From Gonatopus flavifemur (Eukaryota; Arthropoda; Insecta; Hymenoptera; Dryinidae): a DNA stretch of 64,000 bases. Shown in pieces: positions 40,501 through 53,100 of the stretch. The position numbers were made by a program, and so were the translations under genes. The stretch is taken from assembly GCA_018340375.1 (NCBI GenBank), contig JAFFJZ010000002.1, positions 21,098,001 to 21,162,000 on the forward strand. The letters are read 5' to 3'. Numbering within the stretch: the stretch's first letter is position 1; each line of letters starts with the position of its first letter. The notes under the pieces were generated by a model. That model was not told the DNA's origin and did no database searches. It saw only the letters and a program-made list of their open reading frames with translations.

Positions 40501-43500
40501 TGGAAATAATGAATCTTTGTGCGGTACATTTGAACTTGGCCCCAATTTAGACCAGTGTTAGGCCGAGATTGGGGTGAGGTTATATCTTGAGTATGTGCGT
40601 TCAATCCTCAGCGTGTATGAATTTTGGTCCCACTTTGGTCCAGTCTTGGGCCCATATAGGCAGGATGGGGCTCAACACTAGGCCTAAGACTGGGCCAATG
40701 TGGGGCTGAAATTCATGTCCGCTGGCGTAGAATTCCAAGCAATTTTCCAATTTCAAAAAAAAAAGGAAGGGACAGTATTGATTGTTCATGCGGTGTTACC
40801 AATCCTCGGGCAAAGCAATACAGCCAAGCTGGGAACGATGTTACCACCTCAGGGTTGACCTCATTTGTCTGCCCAACTTGGCCCCACGCTGGGCAGCATG
40901 GGCACCCACCCTGGGCTTAGATTGGGCCTGCCGTTAATACACACTTGGGGTTGATCACCCACCATCTTCGAAGTACACTTTTTATCCATTATATCCTGTT
41001 GCGAACAAATTCTTTGGAAATTATGAATGCATTGACAAAGGCACGTTCATCTTCAGCCGATTAATTTATTGTTATGAATAGACTGAGTATTATATGATCT
41101 CTGTGAACTCAACACGAAAAGGGAAGTTTCATCCGAAAAGATTGCGTTGATCCACTGCCAATCTAATTCGTCTCCCATCCTGGAGAATGACACCTCACTA
41201 ATTATTAAATGCCTCCTAATCAGGACAGACGAACTAACAATTTTCAAGAACAAGTTCTTTCGTGCACGCTATTATAAAACATATTGTATTTTTTCGCAAA
41301 AATCGACTAAAGAATAAATTACAGGTTGCAAATACATAAAACTCTGTTTCTCTCGGATTGTTCAAGGTTCACGCGACACTGGACGACGTTCGAGAGGGAT
41401 TCGAATCACAAATAAACAAATCATCCTGGGTGAATGAAAACACCAAAAATTTTGTGCTCGGGAAACTAAAACACATGAAAGCTCGAATTGGTTACCCCAG
41501 TTGGTATAAAAATAAGACGGTTATGGAAGGATTTTACGAAGGGGTATGATTGGAAATTGAAGTTTTTGTTGATTTTCGAGTATTCCGAGTATTTTTTGCA
41601 ATGTAAAAAACTATCCAGCATTGGAGAAATGTATGGTGCTGATAACAATAGTGCAGGGATTGTAACTGGAAGTTGGGCTGTGATACCTATATTATAACCT
41701 CCATTCGCGTCTGACCTGCAGCATGGTGAGAACATTTCTATTCTCCTTCAACTCGCGTGGAAACTTCGATAAAAAGGAAGCGTGTATTATAAAGTGTCAG
41801 AAACGTAATCACGAAATATTGAGTGTATACCTTTGATCCTTTGTTTCGCGACAGTTGAAGCCCTAACAGCAACATGCTGAGCAAATATGCAGCAAATGGT
41901 TGGAAACGTACAACAACAGTTTGAAGCAATTTGCAGGGACGTTGCGGGATTTTAGCTTGAGCTGTTATCGTATTGCTAGGACTCTCAATCACACGCGTAG
42001 CGTATTCCCAGAAACTTTACGTAAACTTGATGAGCAATGTAAGAGCAAAGGTTGCCAGGAACTCTTGTTGTACGAGAGGAAGATGGAGAAATTCTTACCT
42101 CGCCACTGGATCTGACATTTTATTGTTATTACCACCATATATTTTCAGTGAGCTGAAAATTTCATAATGGATGAGAGTTCCGAATTCACCCATCACCCAG
42201 AACCCACCAGACCACTCGGGGAACTCAGGTTCGCTCTGCAACTACCCACGTCCCATTTTTTGATAAAACTCACGTAGTCCCGCCAGACAACTGAATACAT
42301 GCGTGAATATAGGACTCTTCCATCACTCCTGGAATTTTCAGCTGAGTATGTTCTTATGTTAATTTTTATTTCACATTCCAGCTAGTCGTTGACCGATCGT
42401 TTATAGATAATTGCATCAACTGGGAGAGAACAAATGTGCAATGGCATTTGCGGCAACTCAGAAAAAGGATAGATACAGATGAGTCAGTTTCCGTGATGAT
42501 AATGATGAAACTTCAAATTTCAATACTTATTTTCAATATATATTTAAACCACATTCTTTTATTTTGTAGATTGTTTATCGAAACCTTGGCTGTGAATTCA
42601 TTTTATACTCGAGCAGACAATGCTATAAGTGAGTAAAAACATCGAATGAACTATATTGGGGCACTCCATGCCAAATCAGCAGCGATTTCCCTTCACATCT
42701 TCGATTTGTTTCAAATTTTGAGGGTCGATAGAGGAACCCAAATGATGGAATTTCACCAAATTTTACCCCCTTCGGAGCATTGTTGCAAATTTGACAGGAT
42801 AAACAGAAAAATGTTTTTTCGTTTCATTTTCGAATATTTCCAGAATGGAATGATGACAAATTCTCAAAAAATTCATACATATGTAGAGGAAAGGGTCCGA
42901 AAATGGGCTACCACTTTGATTTCATCTCATACTGGCCAGTCCTCACGCAAAAAATCCAAATAAAAATCATAGCAAGAACCTACAACTATTACCAGAGGTG
43001 TGTGTTTGTGCAATATATTTTATTTTCAATGATTGAAGGAGTGATCAAATTTTTTCTACAAAACGTGAAAACTGCGATTTTTGAAAGTGGGGCCCGAATA
43101 TGGGGTACCCGTGAAATTTTGTTGAAACTGTTGGCAGCTGGGGGTTTTTGGGAAAACTGTTATGATATCAATTCATTCTCCGGTTAATTTACGTTTCTAT
43201 TCTTCCCGAATAAGCTACATATCGTGTCAGATCCAATGGAACGGATGACTAGTAATAATATTGAAAACATCGCATACCTGAAAAAGGTTTGAGGGACACC
43301 GGAAAATATAAATTCACTTGTAGAAAAAACACGTTGTACTGTAATCGCCAACTGCTGTGCACGCAATTGGTCGGTGATAAGGGACATGTTGAATCGGTCA
43401 CCACCAAGCGGCAGCGCCATAAAAGCCTACAACTTCGATTGCCCATATTCGGACCATAGCCCATTTTTGGACCCTTTCCTCTATTGTTAGCGACTCTTTT

Positions 43501-46500
43501 CAGATAAATTTTTTTGAAAAAGAACAACTAAACATTTCATAACAAGAGAATTTTTTTTTAAAAACAAATCAATTCTTTGAAAATCGGAAAACTTCAAACG
43601 ACGAGGTTTTTCCATTATGTTTGAAGAAGGTTTCCTGAAATTCCCAGATTTTTTACTCCAATTTTGAATGAGGTACGGACGATTTTCTATCAACGGGATC
43701 AAAATCATCGATACGCCGCGCTGATAGAAAATCGTCCGTAACTTATTCAGAATTGGAGTAAAAGATCTGGGGATTTCAGGAAACCTTCTTCAAACATAGT
43801 GGACAAACTTTGTCGTTTGAATTTTTCCGGAATCAGAAGTCCCCTCGATGGTTTTTTGTGTTGAAACTGAAAGGCGCTATTCACGGTGTCGACCGAGGAG
43901 CGATTTCACGCGCATCACTTCACAAAAATATTCATAATTTCCACAATTTTTGAGTCTCACCAGATTTGAAAAAACCAAAATTCCCGTGAAACTCGAGGCT
44001 ATTACTATGAATTTTTTCAAATTCTTTAGAAAGGGTGTTTTCCCAAAAAATCGATTTGTTTATAAAAAAAAATTCTCTTGTTATGAAATTTTTAGTTGTT
44101 CTTCTTCAAAAAAATTTATCTGAAAAGAGTCGCTAACAATACATTTGTATGGATTCTTTCAAAATTTCTCATCATTCCATTCTTGAAATATTCCAAAATG
44201 AAACAAGAAACATTCCTTTCCATTTATCCTGTCAAATCTGCAACAATGCTACGAAGGGGCTAGAATTTGGTGAAACTTCATCATTTGGGTTCCAAGTCGA
44301 AGATGTGAAGGGAAATCGCTGCTGATTTGGCATGGAATGCCCCATACACAGGGTGTCCCAGAATTCGCGAACCGGATTTCACAGGTATACGAGGTGTGTT
44401 CAAAAAGTAAGGTGACTTTGTATTTTTAAGAAAAAATATTTATTTATTTATCAATATTTATGTTGTCCCCTTCAAAGTAATCCCCCTCAGATACAATACA
44501 CTTATGCCAACGGTTTTTCCAATCCTCAAAGCACTTCTCATGAGCACTTTTCGGTATAGCCTTGAGCTCTTCCAGCGATGCAGTCTTTATCTCTTCAATC
44601 GTTGCAAATCTCCGTCCTTTCATAGGTCTCTTTAGTTTTGGGAACAAGAAAAAGTCACATGGGGCCAAATCCGGTGAATATGGTGGCTGAGGCATGATCG
44701 TGGTGTTGTTTTTGGCCAAAAAATCTCTCACAAGCAAAGATGAGTGAGCAGGGGCATTATCGTGATGCAAAAGCCATGAATTATTTTTCCACAATTCTGG
44801 ACGTTTTCTTCGTATTGCTTCTCGCAAACGGCGCATAACTTCAAGATCATACTGTTTATCGACCGTACGACCATATGGTAAGAACTCCTGATGCACCACG
44901 CCATGGTAATCGAAGAAAACAGTGAGCAAAACTTTGACATTTGATCGAACTTGGCGTGCTTTTTTCGGTCTTGGCTCATCTGGGGTCTTCCATTGGGACG
45001 ATTGGACTTTGGTTTCGACATCATAACCATATACCCATGATTCGTCACCAGTTATGACCCTTTTGAGTAAATCTGGGTCGTCGTTGACGTCATTCAACAG
45101 TTCTTGAGCGATGCTCATGCGACGGTTCTTTTGGTCAAAATTTAGCAATTTCGGAACAAACTTCGCTGACACACGTCTCATGCTCAAAACGTTAGAAAAA
45201 ATTTCATGGCACGAGCCAAGCGATAAACCAACATCCTCAGCAACTTCTCTGATAGTGATTCGACGATTTTCCAAAACAATTTTCTTCACTGCTTGAACGT
45301 TTTCATCAGTTGTTGACGTGCTTGGGCGTCCAGAGCGAGGCTCGTCATTGGCATCTTCCCGGCCATCTTGGAAGAGTTTGTACCACTTGTAAACATTTTT
45401 TTTACTCAGAACAGTTTCACCGTATGCTACTGTCAACATTCTAAGTGTTTCGGAGCACTTCGTTTTATTTTTTACACAAAATTTGATGCAAATCCTTTGA
45501 TCCATACTTTTCGATAGCAAGAAATCGCCGAGCACGCAAAACACTTATAATCTTTACGCCTCTCACAACCAAACAAGAAAATGCTATACACTGGAAACTT
45601 GATACAGATGTTCGGGAAGAGTGTGCCAACATAACAAAACAAAAAAATCGATAATCGAAAGTACGTTGCCCGCGAAATTTGCAAAGTCACCTTACTTTTT
45701 GAACACACCTCGTATTCTGTAGCCAAAATGCAATATTTTCCCGTTTGAAAAAAATTTCTTCGACACTTAGTTTTGGAGATATGAGGTACAACAGGGAGAG
45801 ATGACACACATTTCAAATTTTCCTCATAAAAAAGAAAAATTAGGTTTTGAAGGATGTTTGAAAGCTTTGGTATATAGATTGATCCTTTCTTTTCATAACT
45901 ACATGGATGATGTATGTTTTTTTCAATTTCATTTGAGTTCCCATAATTCATAAAAATATTCTATTTTGAGGGAGAGATGACACAGATACTGGGGGTGAGA
46001 TGAGCATATGGAATGTGAGAAACAGACTTGCATAAATGAAGCAGCTTTTTCATTTTTCATTTTATTTCTACATACTTTTGCGAAGTACATTTCGAAACAC
46101 TCCAATGTAAAGCGTTTCAAAAAAAGGTGTTTTTTGAATATTTTCATTCATGAGAACTGTATATCATTGTTATAAATATGAAAATCAATATGTGTTGATA
46201 TGCTTGAGTGCAAATTTATGAAAAAAGAAAAAGAGAACACGTGTCATCTTTCCCTTTCTTCCATGTGTCATCATTCCCAAACGACAGGACAGATGACACA
46301 CCTTCTTATTTGCTCCATGAAGATCAAACAGGACGCTCCTACACGTACATCATCTTTTCTCATATGATTATTCGTCTACATTGCAAATTTGGGAGAATTT
46401 GCACACTCAAAGTTTTCCTTAATGAGCAATATGTGAAGTTTATGAAAATATTCGCACACGTACCTAGTTATGTTGACAGAAAAAACAAATAGTATTTCGT

Positions 46501-49500
46501 GCTGCAACAACGTTGTGATAAGATACAATACGCGATAAACCGTCATCTGATCCCAGCTACTGATCACGTGATGCGTAACAGCTTGGTGCACATTTTTATT
46601 GCAATTCAGCAACATGTGTCATCTCTCCCTCTGTGTCATCTCACCCTGGTTTACCTTAAGCATTTTTCAATTTTTTTCAAATCCAAATCATTCAAAAACA
46701 CTGTATGCTACATACTTGAGCTTAACACCATTCGCTAAGTTGGAAAACGGCGGATTCATGGAAAAAATTGAATTATTTTATCATTGATAGTTCCGGAGCT
46801 ACAGCGATTTGAAGTTGCTGAATTCTGATTGGCTGAAAGCTAAAACATTTCAAATCGCTATAGCTCCGGAACTATCAATGATAGAATAGTTTGATTCTTT
46901 TTCTCACAGATCCGCCGTTTTCCAACTTAGCGAATGGTATTAAGTGGATACTAGTGCCGGGACGCTAGCCATTTCGTATTGGCCAGTTTATTCAAAAACT
47001 ATTGAATAAATTCATCCAAACTGAGTTTCCGAAGATTCTGTAAGCCATGAGGAATCTTTAGGAACTTAGTTTGTACGAATTGATCCAGTACTTTTTGAAT
47101 AAACTAGCCAATACGAAATGGCTAGCGTCCCGGCACTAGTATCCCCTTAAGCCCAAGTATGTAGCATACAGTGCCTTTGAATGATTCAGATTCGAACAAA
47201 AATCTAAAAATGCTCACATCTCCAAACCTAAGCGTCGAAAAAATTTTTTTCAAACGGGAAATTATTGCATTTTGGCTACAGAATGCACCTGTAAAATCCG
47301 GTTCGCGAATTCTGGGACACCCAGTATCAATCATAATAATCAATCTCTATTTTTGATGTGAATTTTGCTTTTAGTTCTACCTGCCGCTGATTTCAATCAT
47401 CCGTTTTTTGCACTGAAGCGACCAATGTGAGTGAAAATTCTCGAAATATGATATTTAGTCAGAATGTTTGTTTATCTTTCAAATCCCTAAAGGGGTGATC
47501 ATTTCCTCATTTCTGCTGAGTCATCTATTGTCGAGGAAAAATGTGAGATTTACATGTAATTCGACGTGAACATGGTTCATTTACGTCATAAATCCCGAAA
47601 AAGATCTTCATTGACCCAATGTGGATCAGCTAGATCCGTAGATAGAAATGATAGAACATAGGAGCAACGTACGGATGACGTCAAGGTAACGGAGAAATGC
47701 CCGTGGGCGAAAAGAGGCAGAGAAAGAGTTCCAGGAATCGCGTGGCTGGAATATTCGATGCTTCTACGTTCAATCGACCTCCATCCCAAGTAGTACAAGA
47801 ATATACTATGAACGTTCTTCGAATATTCGAAATATGTTCCATGCACATTCCAATGAGACCGGTCCACAGCTGCTATGCATATTCTTCGAACATGTGTAAT
47901 CGAATATAAGGCGGTAAATTCCGAATGTACCACGCACGTTCTAAGGACATTTATAACAGTCTCATTCGAATATTCTATAAACTTTCATTATATGTTTCTC
48001 GTATCTTATCCGTACATTCTACGACCTTTTCTATTTCGTATATACGTTGAACTTCTGTCGCTGCTGGAGAATGTTTATTAGAATGACATGTCTTTATAAA
48101 CTCATGGCTGAATTTCACTCCAAATTCCCAGAGATAGCTTCCGATAAAACTACTCCGAGCTGAGCTTATAAACAAGTCTGGAATCTCAAAGTTACTAAAT
48201 CCTTTCCTCTGGTCCCGAGAAAAAATGATTTAGATCTAATTAGATCTAATGGATTAGATCTCCTCAGATCTAAAAAATGGAAAAATTCATGCTCTGTGGG
48301 CCGATTTAGATCTACGGAGATCTAATTGATTTTTTTCGAAAATATGTAGTTTTTAAAAACCATCTAAAAGTGAAGAAAATGGGCAGTAGATGCACGCAAA
48401 TTTCGATTAATTAATATGAAATCTTTTGTGATTTAGATCTATGTAGATCTAACCAGATCTGTCTAGATCTAAATAGATCTACATTTTCCATTTTTTGGAT
48501 CTAACGAGATCTAATTAGATCCATTCAGATCTAATTAGATCCACTTAGATCTAAATCATTTTTTCTCGGGGTATTCTGGCAAATAATTAAATACAATTGG
48601 AAAAGCTCAGCATCTTTACATTTTTATGGATGTTGAGGAAGATGTAGTTGCCTTATCTGTTAATTATTTTCTATTTTACCCTTTCATCCCTCAGGAAATT
48701 GAAGGGAAGATTTGAATGAATCCAACGAATAATTGTTCACCCATTTTGGCGTTCAAGGCTTTCACTGCGTGAAAAGAATACTGGATCTGTCCCTCCAGTT
48801 TTTTCAAGGATCAATTAAAAGGATTGATTTTGATTAGTCATTGGATTCCCTATTCTGAAGGTCTGACAAAACCAGGCAGATCCCTAATAGCACGCCTACC
48901 GATTTCCAAGTCGCATCTTCGTGGACTATACGTGGATCAAAGGTGGATTGTTGTGTGAGCTTGTGGTTTGTCTTTATTAGATGACTTAGCTCGTTGTTTT
49001 TCTTGATACACCGGGCAATCCTTGTGTAGGTGATATTCAGTACAGTGCCAGCACTTTGGTAGTCCCTTCTCTTGCACTGGTTTTGGATTAGCAAGATTTT
49101 TTGGTTCTTCTATCTTGAGAAGCTTATAAGCTGTCCTCGTCTCGCCTTCGTCTTGCTCCAGTGCACAGGCAAGTTGCATTAACTCGGAAAAATCGCTAAA
49201 TCGAGTCGTTCTCAAATCTTGACGTAAAGACGGTTTTGTTAGCTCGATTAGAGTTGAAACGATGACGTCTTCAGATGTATGTGGTTGAACCCGCTTGAAG
49301 AGCTTATATTTTTGTTGTAGGAATGAGCCAATAGGTTCCCTATCTCCTTGTTTTTGCCCATACAGTTGAAAGTTGATCCGGATGAGTACGGCTTGGCTTG
49401 CATATTTTTGCTGGAACAACTCTTGAAACTTGCTCCAAGGTAGTTTTAGTGGACTATAGCAGGACCACCATTTTTGAGCAGAATCCTTAAGGGCTTTTTC

Positions 49501-50099
49501 CGCTAGTCTTGTTTTCTGCCCCTCCGGAGTATTGTAGGTATGAAAGTATTCCTCGCAAGATGATAGAAACTGATTTGGGTCTTCGAAATCCAGTCCTTGG
49601 AACTCCTGAATGGGTAATGCTTGGGTACCAAGAGCTTGGAAAAATTTCCCCCAATCATACATGGATGTGGGTATGAATGGGTTTGTTGGCATCACTTTGC
49701 GATGAAGGATACATATGAGAGACAACTTTGTCTCTTGCTGGAGGTGCGGGAGTACTGGTCACTGGCTGTTCGAAAGGATATTTCGGACACTGAAAAGTGC
49801 AACCACTACTTCGTTGCCGTTATCTTCAGCTCCTACGCGCTCTTCTTGTCTTCTGTTCTCCTTCCTTCGTTGCTCTTCTAGTTTTCTTCGCTTTCTTTTC
49901 CCGCAGCGATGAGGCATGGGTTTGTGAGTTGGAAAAAACACGACTCGTTTGTCTGTTTTTAAAAGCGGTTTTATGGTACTCCGGAGCGGCTGAACGCTAC
50001 CGGACAACAGGCGCCAGTGGAATCTAGGGTGGTGAAAGACGCCTCTTTTATGGTGTAGCACGGACCATGAAGAGACGCCTCCCCAAGAAATGCACCATC

Positions 50100-50148
<49 letters not shown>

Positions 50149-53100
50149 GAAAGCTTAAAGGATACGCAACTACTTATTCGGAGTGAATTTCTTATTATTC
50201 ACTATCGCGTACAACAGGATGAACGGAGATTTTACGTGAAAATGTCCGGTGCTGTGCGGAATAATTTTCTGTTAGGATTAAATAATCGATTGCTGTCTCT
50301 AGCGTAGCGATTGCTGACATCACCAGAGAAGATTTTTACCCGAATCTGACAGATTCTGTTTGGTTTTGTCTGACAGTTTTGTGAGTTTTTAAACTAACGT
50401 ACAAACCAAGCAATGTCAGACATAACCTTTCGGATCAGACTCGAAATGTTGTCCGGTTCTGTCGAATATCACTTCCTCGTTAGAGAGAAGCTTTGTGATC
50501 GTTTCCAGAGGTCGAAAATTCTTTTGTTCCCAAACTCAGGGAAAAGTTTTGGTTTTTCTCAATTGGGTTTCCATAGTGCATAAAAAAATGCAGTTGAAAT
50601 TGCAGGAAGGGAAGAGGATTTTGGATCGAACAACTTTGCTAGGGAAGTGAGGGATCCGTTCAAGAATGGATATGAATCCCAAAGTGAGGAATTCAACGAA
50701 GATCCGCTGTGCGGTCTTCCGCGACTTGCAAAATTAAATAAACTTGTAGCTTCCGGAGTGGAGCCGCATCTTTGTATCGGTTGGTTGCCGACGTCTCGGC
50801 ATCATTGCAGCTGGCTTCTTCAGGGCGATATCCAACCGATACGGGACACGGCTCCACTCCGGAAGCTTAAAATTTATTCAATGAATCCTTCCGATGTTCC
50901 AATATACAGTATTGTAGAGAGAAATTTTCTTCTCCATTCTCACCTATCCTATATATCAACAAATAAGAAGAGGACATTGATTTAAAAAGTTCAACCATAT
51001 ATTTCTATATACTCTCTGGTCAAACAAATCTGTTGAATTTTGTCAAATCCTGTATGATCGTGTGGCCTGTTATTCTAGTTCCCTAGTAAAACTCATTCTA
51101 GGCGTGTCTATGACCGGAGAATGGACCTTAGCATTGTCTGTATGCTTCGCTTGCACCCTGTTTGCACCAGAATAAGAACCAGAATGTTTCCTAGCAGGGT
51201 TGAGTGCCAATTGTGAAATTACTTAACCAAATTTCCATCAAATTCAGTAGACTTCTCGAATAAAAACTGCACTGTATCTCACCAAATGTGGTTGAAAACT
51301 TTGACATATTTTCGCCGAATTCTATTCGATTTGACTTTAATGGATTTTGTGGGTTTGTTCAACCAGGTTTGAGAATAATTTTGTGATGCAAGTTCATTTA
51401 AAAAGAGGGTTATTTTCAGAGCAATCAATTTTGGATTTATGGGATTTATGATGAGTCACGAAATGGCACATGCATTTGACGATGATGGTAAGTAACATCC
51501 CGAATAGAAAAATCAGAAAAATCATCAGGAAAATTTTTCAAAAATTCATTTCAAAGGGACAGCCCTCTATAGATCGGGTTTTTTTCAATATTATTTCGAA
51601 TGAAGAAAAAATTGAAGCATTTATGACATTGAATCCAAATACATTGTGATCTTGAATTTTAAATATATAAACGAATATTCTTCTTGGTAAAAAAAAAATA
51701 TGCGATATTTCAATAAAGTTCAATAAAAATCCTCAAACTTCAACGAACTTCAATGAGAGTCGACAAATTCCACTCAAACTTATTGAATTTTGTGGACAAT
51801 TGTTGAATTTTATCGAAATCTCGTTGAATTCCATTAAATTTCGCTAATTTCCAATGAAAACACGAATTTGCCAAAGGTAGACGAAATTTAACCGAATTTC
51901 CACCAGGGAAGGATCTGGGTCCGAATATATTCCGATTCAATGTATTAAATACAAATGAACTCTTCTCTCAGTGCATACTTGAATTATGTTAATTTCACAT
52001 CCCGTGTGGAAATTTCTCCCGGACTCAGACCTGGGCCAGGTTTATAATCCCTACTTGAAAAGTGGCCCCAACTTGGAATGTTACGCTTTTCAATCTAGGC
52101 CCCACAATGGTATCAAATATGCAGGAAAAATAATGGTAGCCAACTCGAGGCTTATAAGGGCTGTGGGTGGGCAACCTTGTATCGGATGCCTAAGATATAC
52201 GTCAACGGGGCCAGGGTCTACCTCAGAATGCCCAGAATAGATTTCCATACGGGATGAGATCCGTTAAGATATATCGAAAAATCGTTCGTTTTCGATTATC
52301 CATAATATTTTCACTATGGTAAAACAAAACATAATATGAATAACAATCCTCTTCAGATTATGAGTACAGTGAAAATGGTGAATATTTCAAATGGGAACCA
52401 GCAATGGCAAAAGTATTCAACGACAAAATGGGATGTTTCGTTCAGCAATTTAATAACTACACTGATGATCGCGAGTTTGACATCGGAGGAAAAGATGTGA
52501 GTAGCATTTCAAGATCCAGTCGAGATTATTGATTTGATTATATCTACCAATATCTATTAGAGCATTCCCACACAGCACTCGTTGTTTAGAAGATATCTTC
52601 AGAAATAATTAAAAACAATGCGAGAAGTCTTATGTAACATGAATAGACATCTTTTAGAAACCTTTTAGAATTTCCTCAAAGATATCTTTCAGAAACTTCT
52701 CAAAGGTTTCTGGAAACGTTCTTGAAGATATGTTTTAGAAGTAAAAATTGTTTAAGACTGCTGAAAGATGTCTATTGATGTTGCATAAGACTTCTTGCAT
52801 TGTCCTCAATTATTTCTGAACCCATACAAAGATTTTTGGGCTTCGCCAATGCTGACAATAAACTATAGCTTGGCGCAATGTTGACGGACAAGGCTTGGCA
52901 ATCTATAAATCTTCAATGTTGATTAACAATAAATACAATGTTGCACCGATGTCGGTGTTGGTCGGATTTCGTTTGTCAGCCTATTATTGTGGCACAATTG
53001 CGCCAAGCTTGGCTCTTGCTTGGTCCAACATTGACTGAACGATAGATTCCATTCAACGCCAGGATCATTGAAAATGTGGTTCAATATTGCCCCAAACTTT

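Larger units (their letters stand above)
44351..47322. mobile_element. large foldback J carrying three nested elements
   Basis: Gggtgtcccagaattcgcga pairs with tcgcgaattctgggacaccc. The arms continue through ttctgtagccaaaatgcaat, actgtatgctacatacttga and attcgctaagttggaaaacg to a centre near 46835, where tgatagttccggagctacag meets its mirror. It is interrupted by a mariner (44390-45712), a CAGGG element (45792-46648) and a TTAA MITE (46944-47146). Confidence 0.88.

Noticed and set aside
42646..43187. Open frames of 90-105 codons in foldback G
   Set aside because: They cross element borders and have no protein similarity I can recognise.
44444..45544. Longer 366-codon reading of the mariner transposase
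   Set aside because: The extra 13 codons start at GTG and are not part of the family's N-terminus; ATG at 45505 is preferred.
48214..48570. AGATCTAA array as a CRISPR or satellite
   Set aside because: Units are self-complementary, not separated by unique spacers, and are bounded by inverted tips with a GT duplication, so it is a mobile element.
49735..49785. Plus-strand frame encoding CWRCGSTGHW, like a CCHC zinc knuckle
   Set aside because: It is antisense to the upstream part of the gag remnant, stops or changes frame at once on both sides, and has R in place of the last Cys; probably chance.
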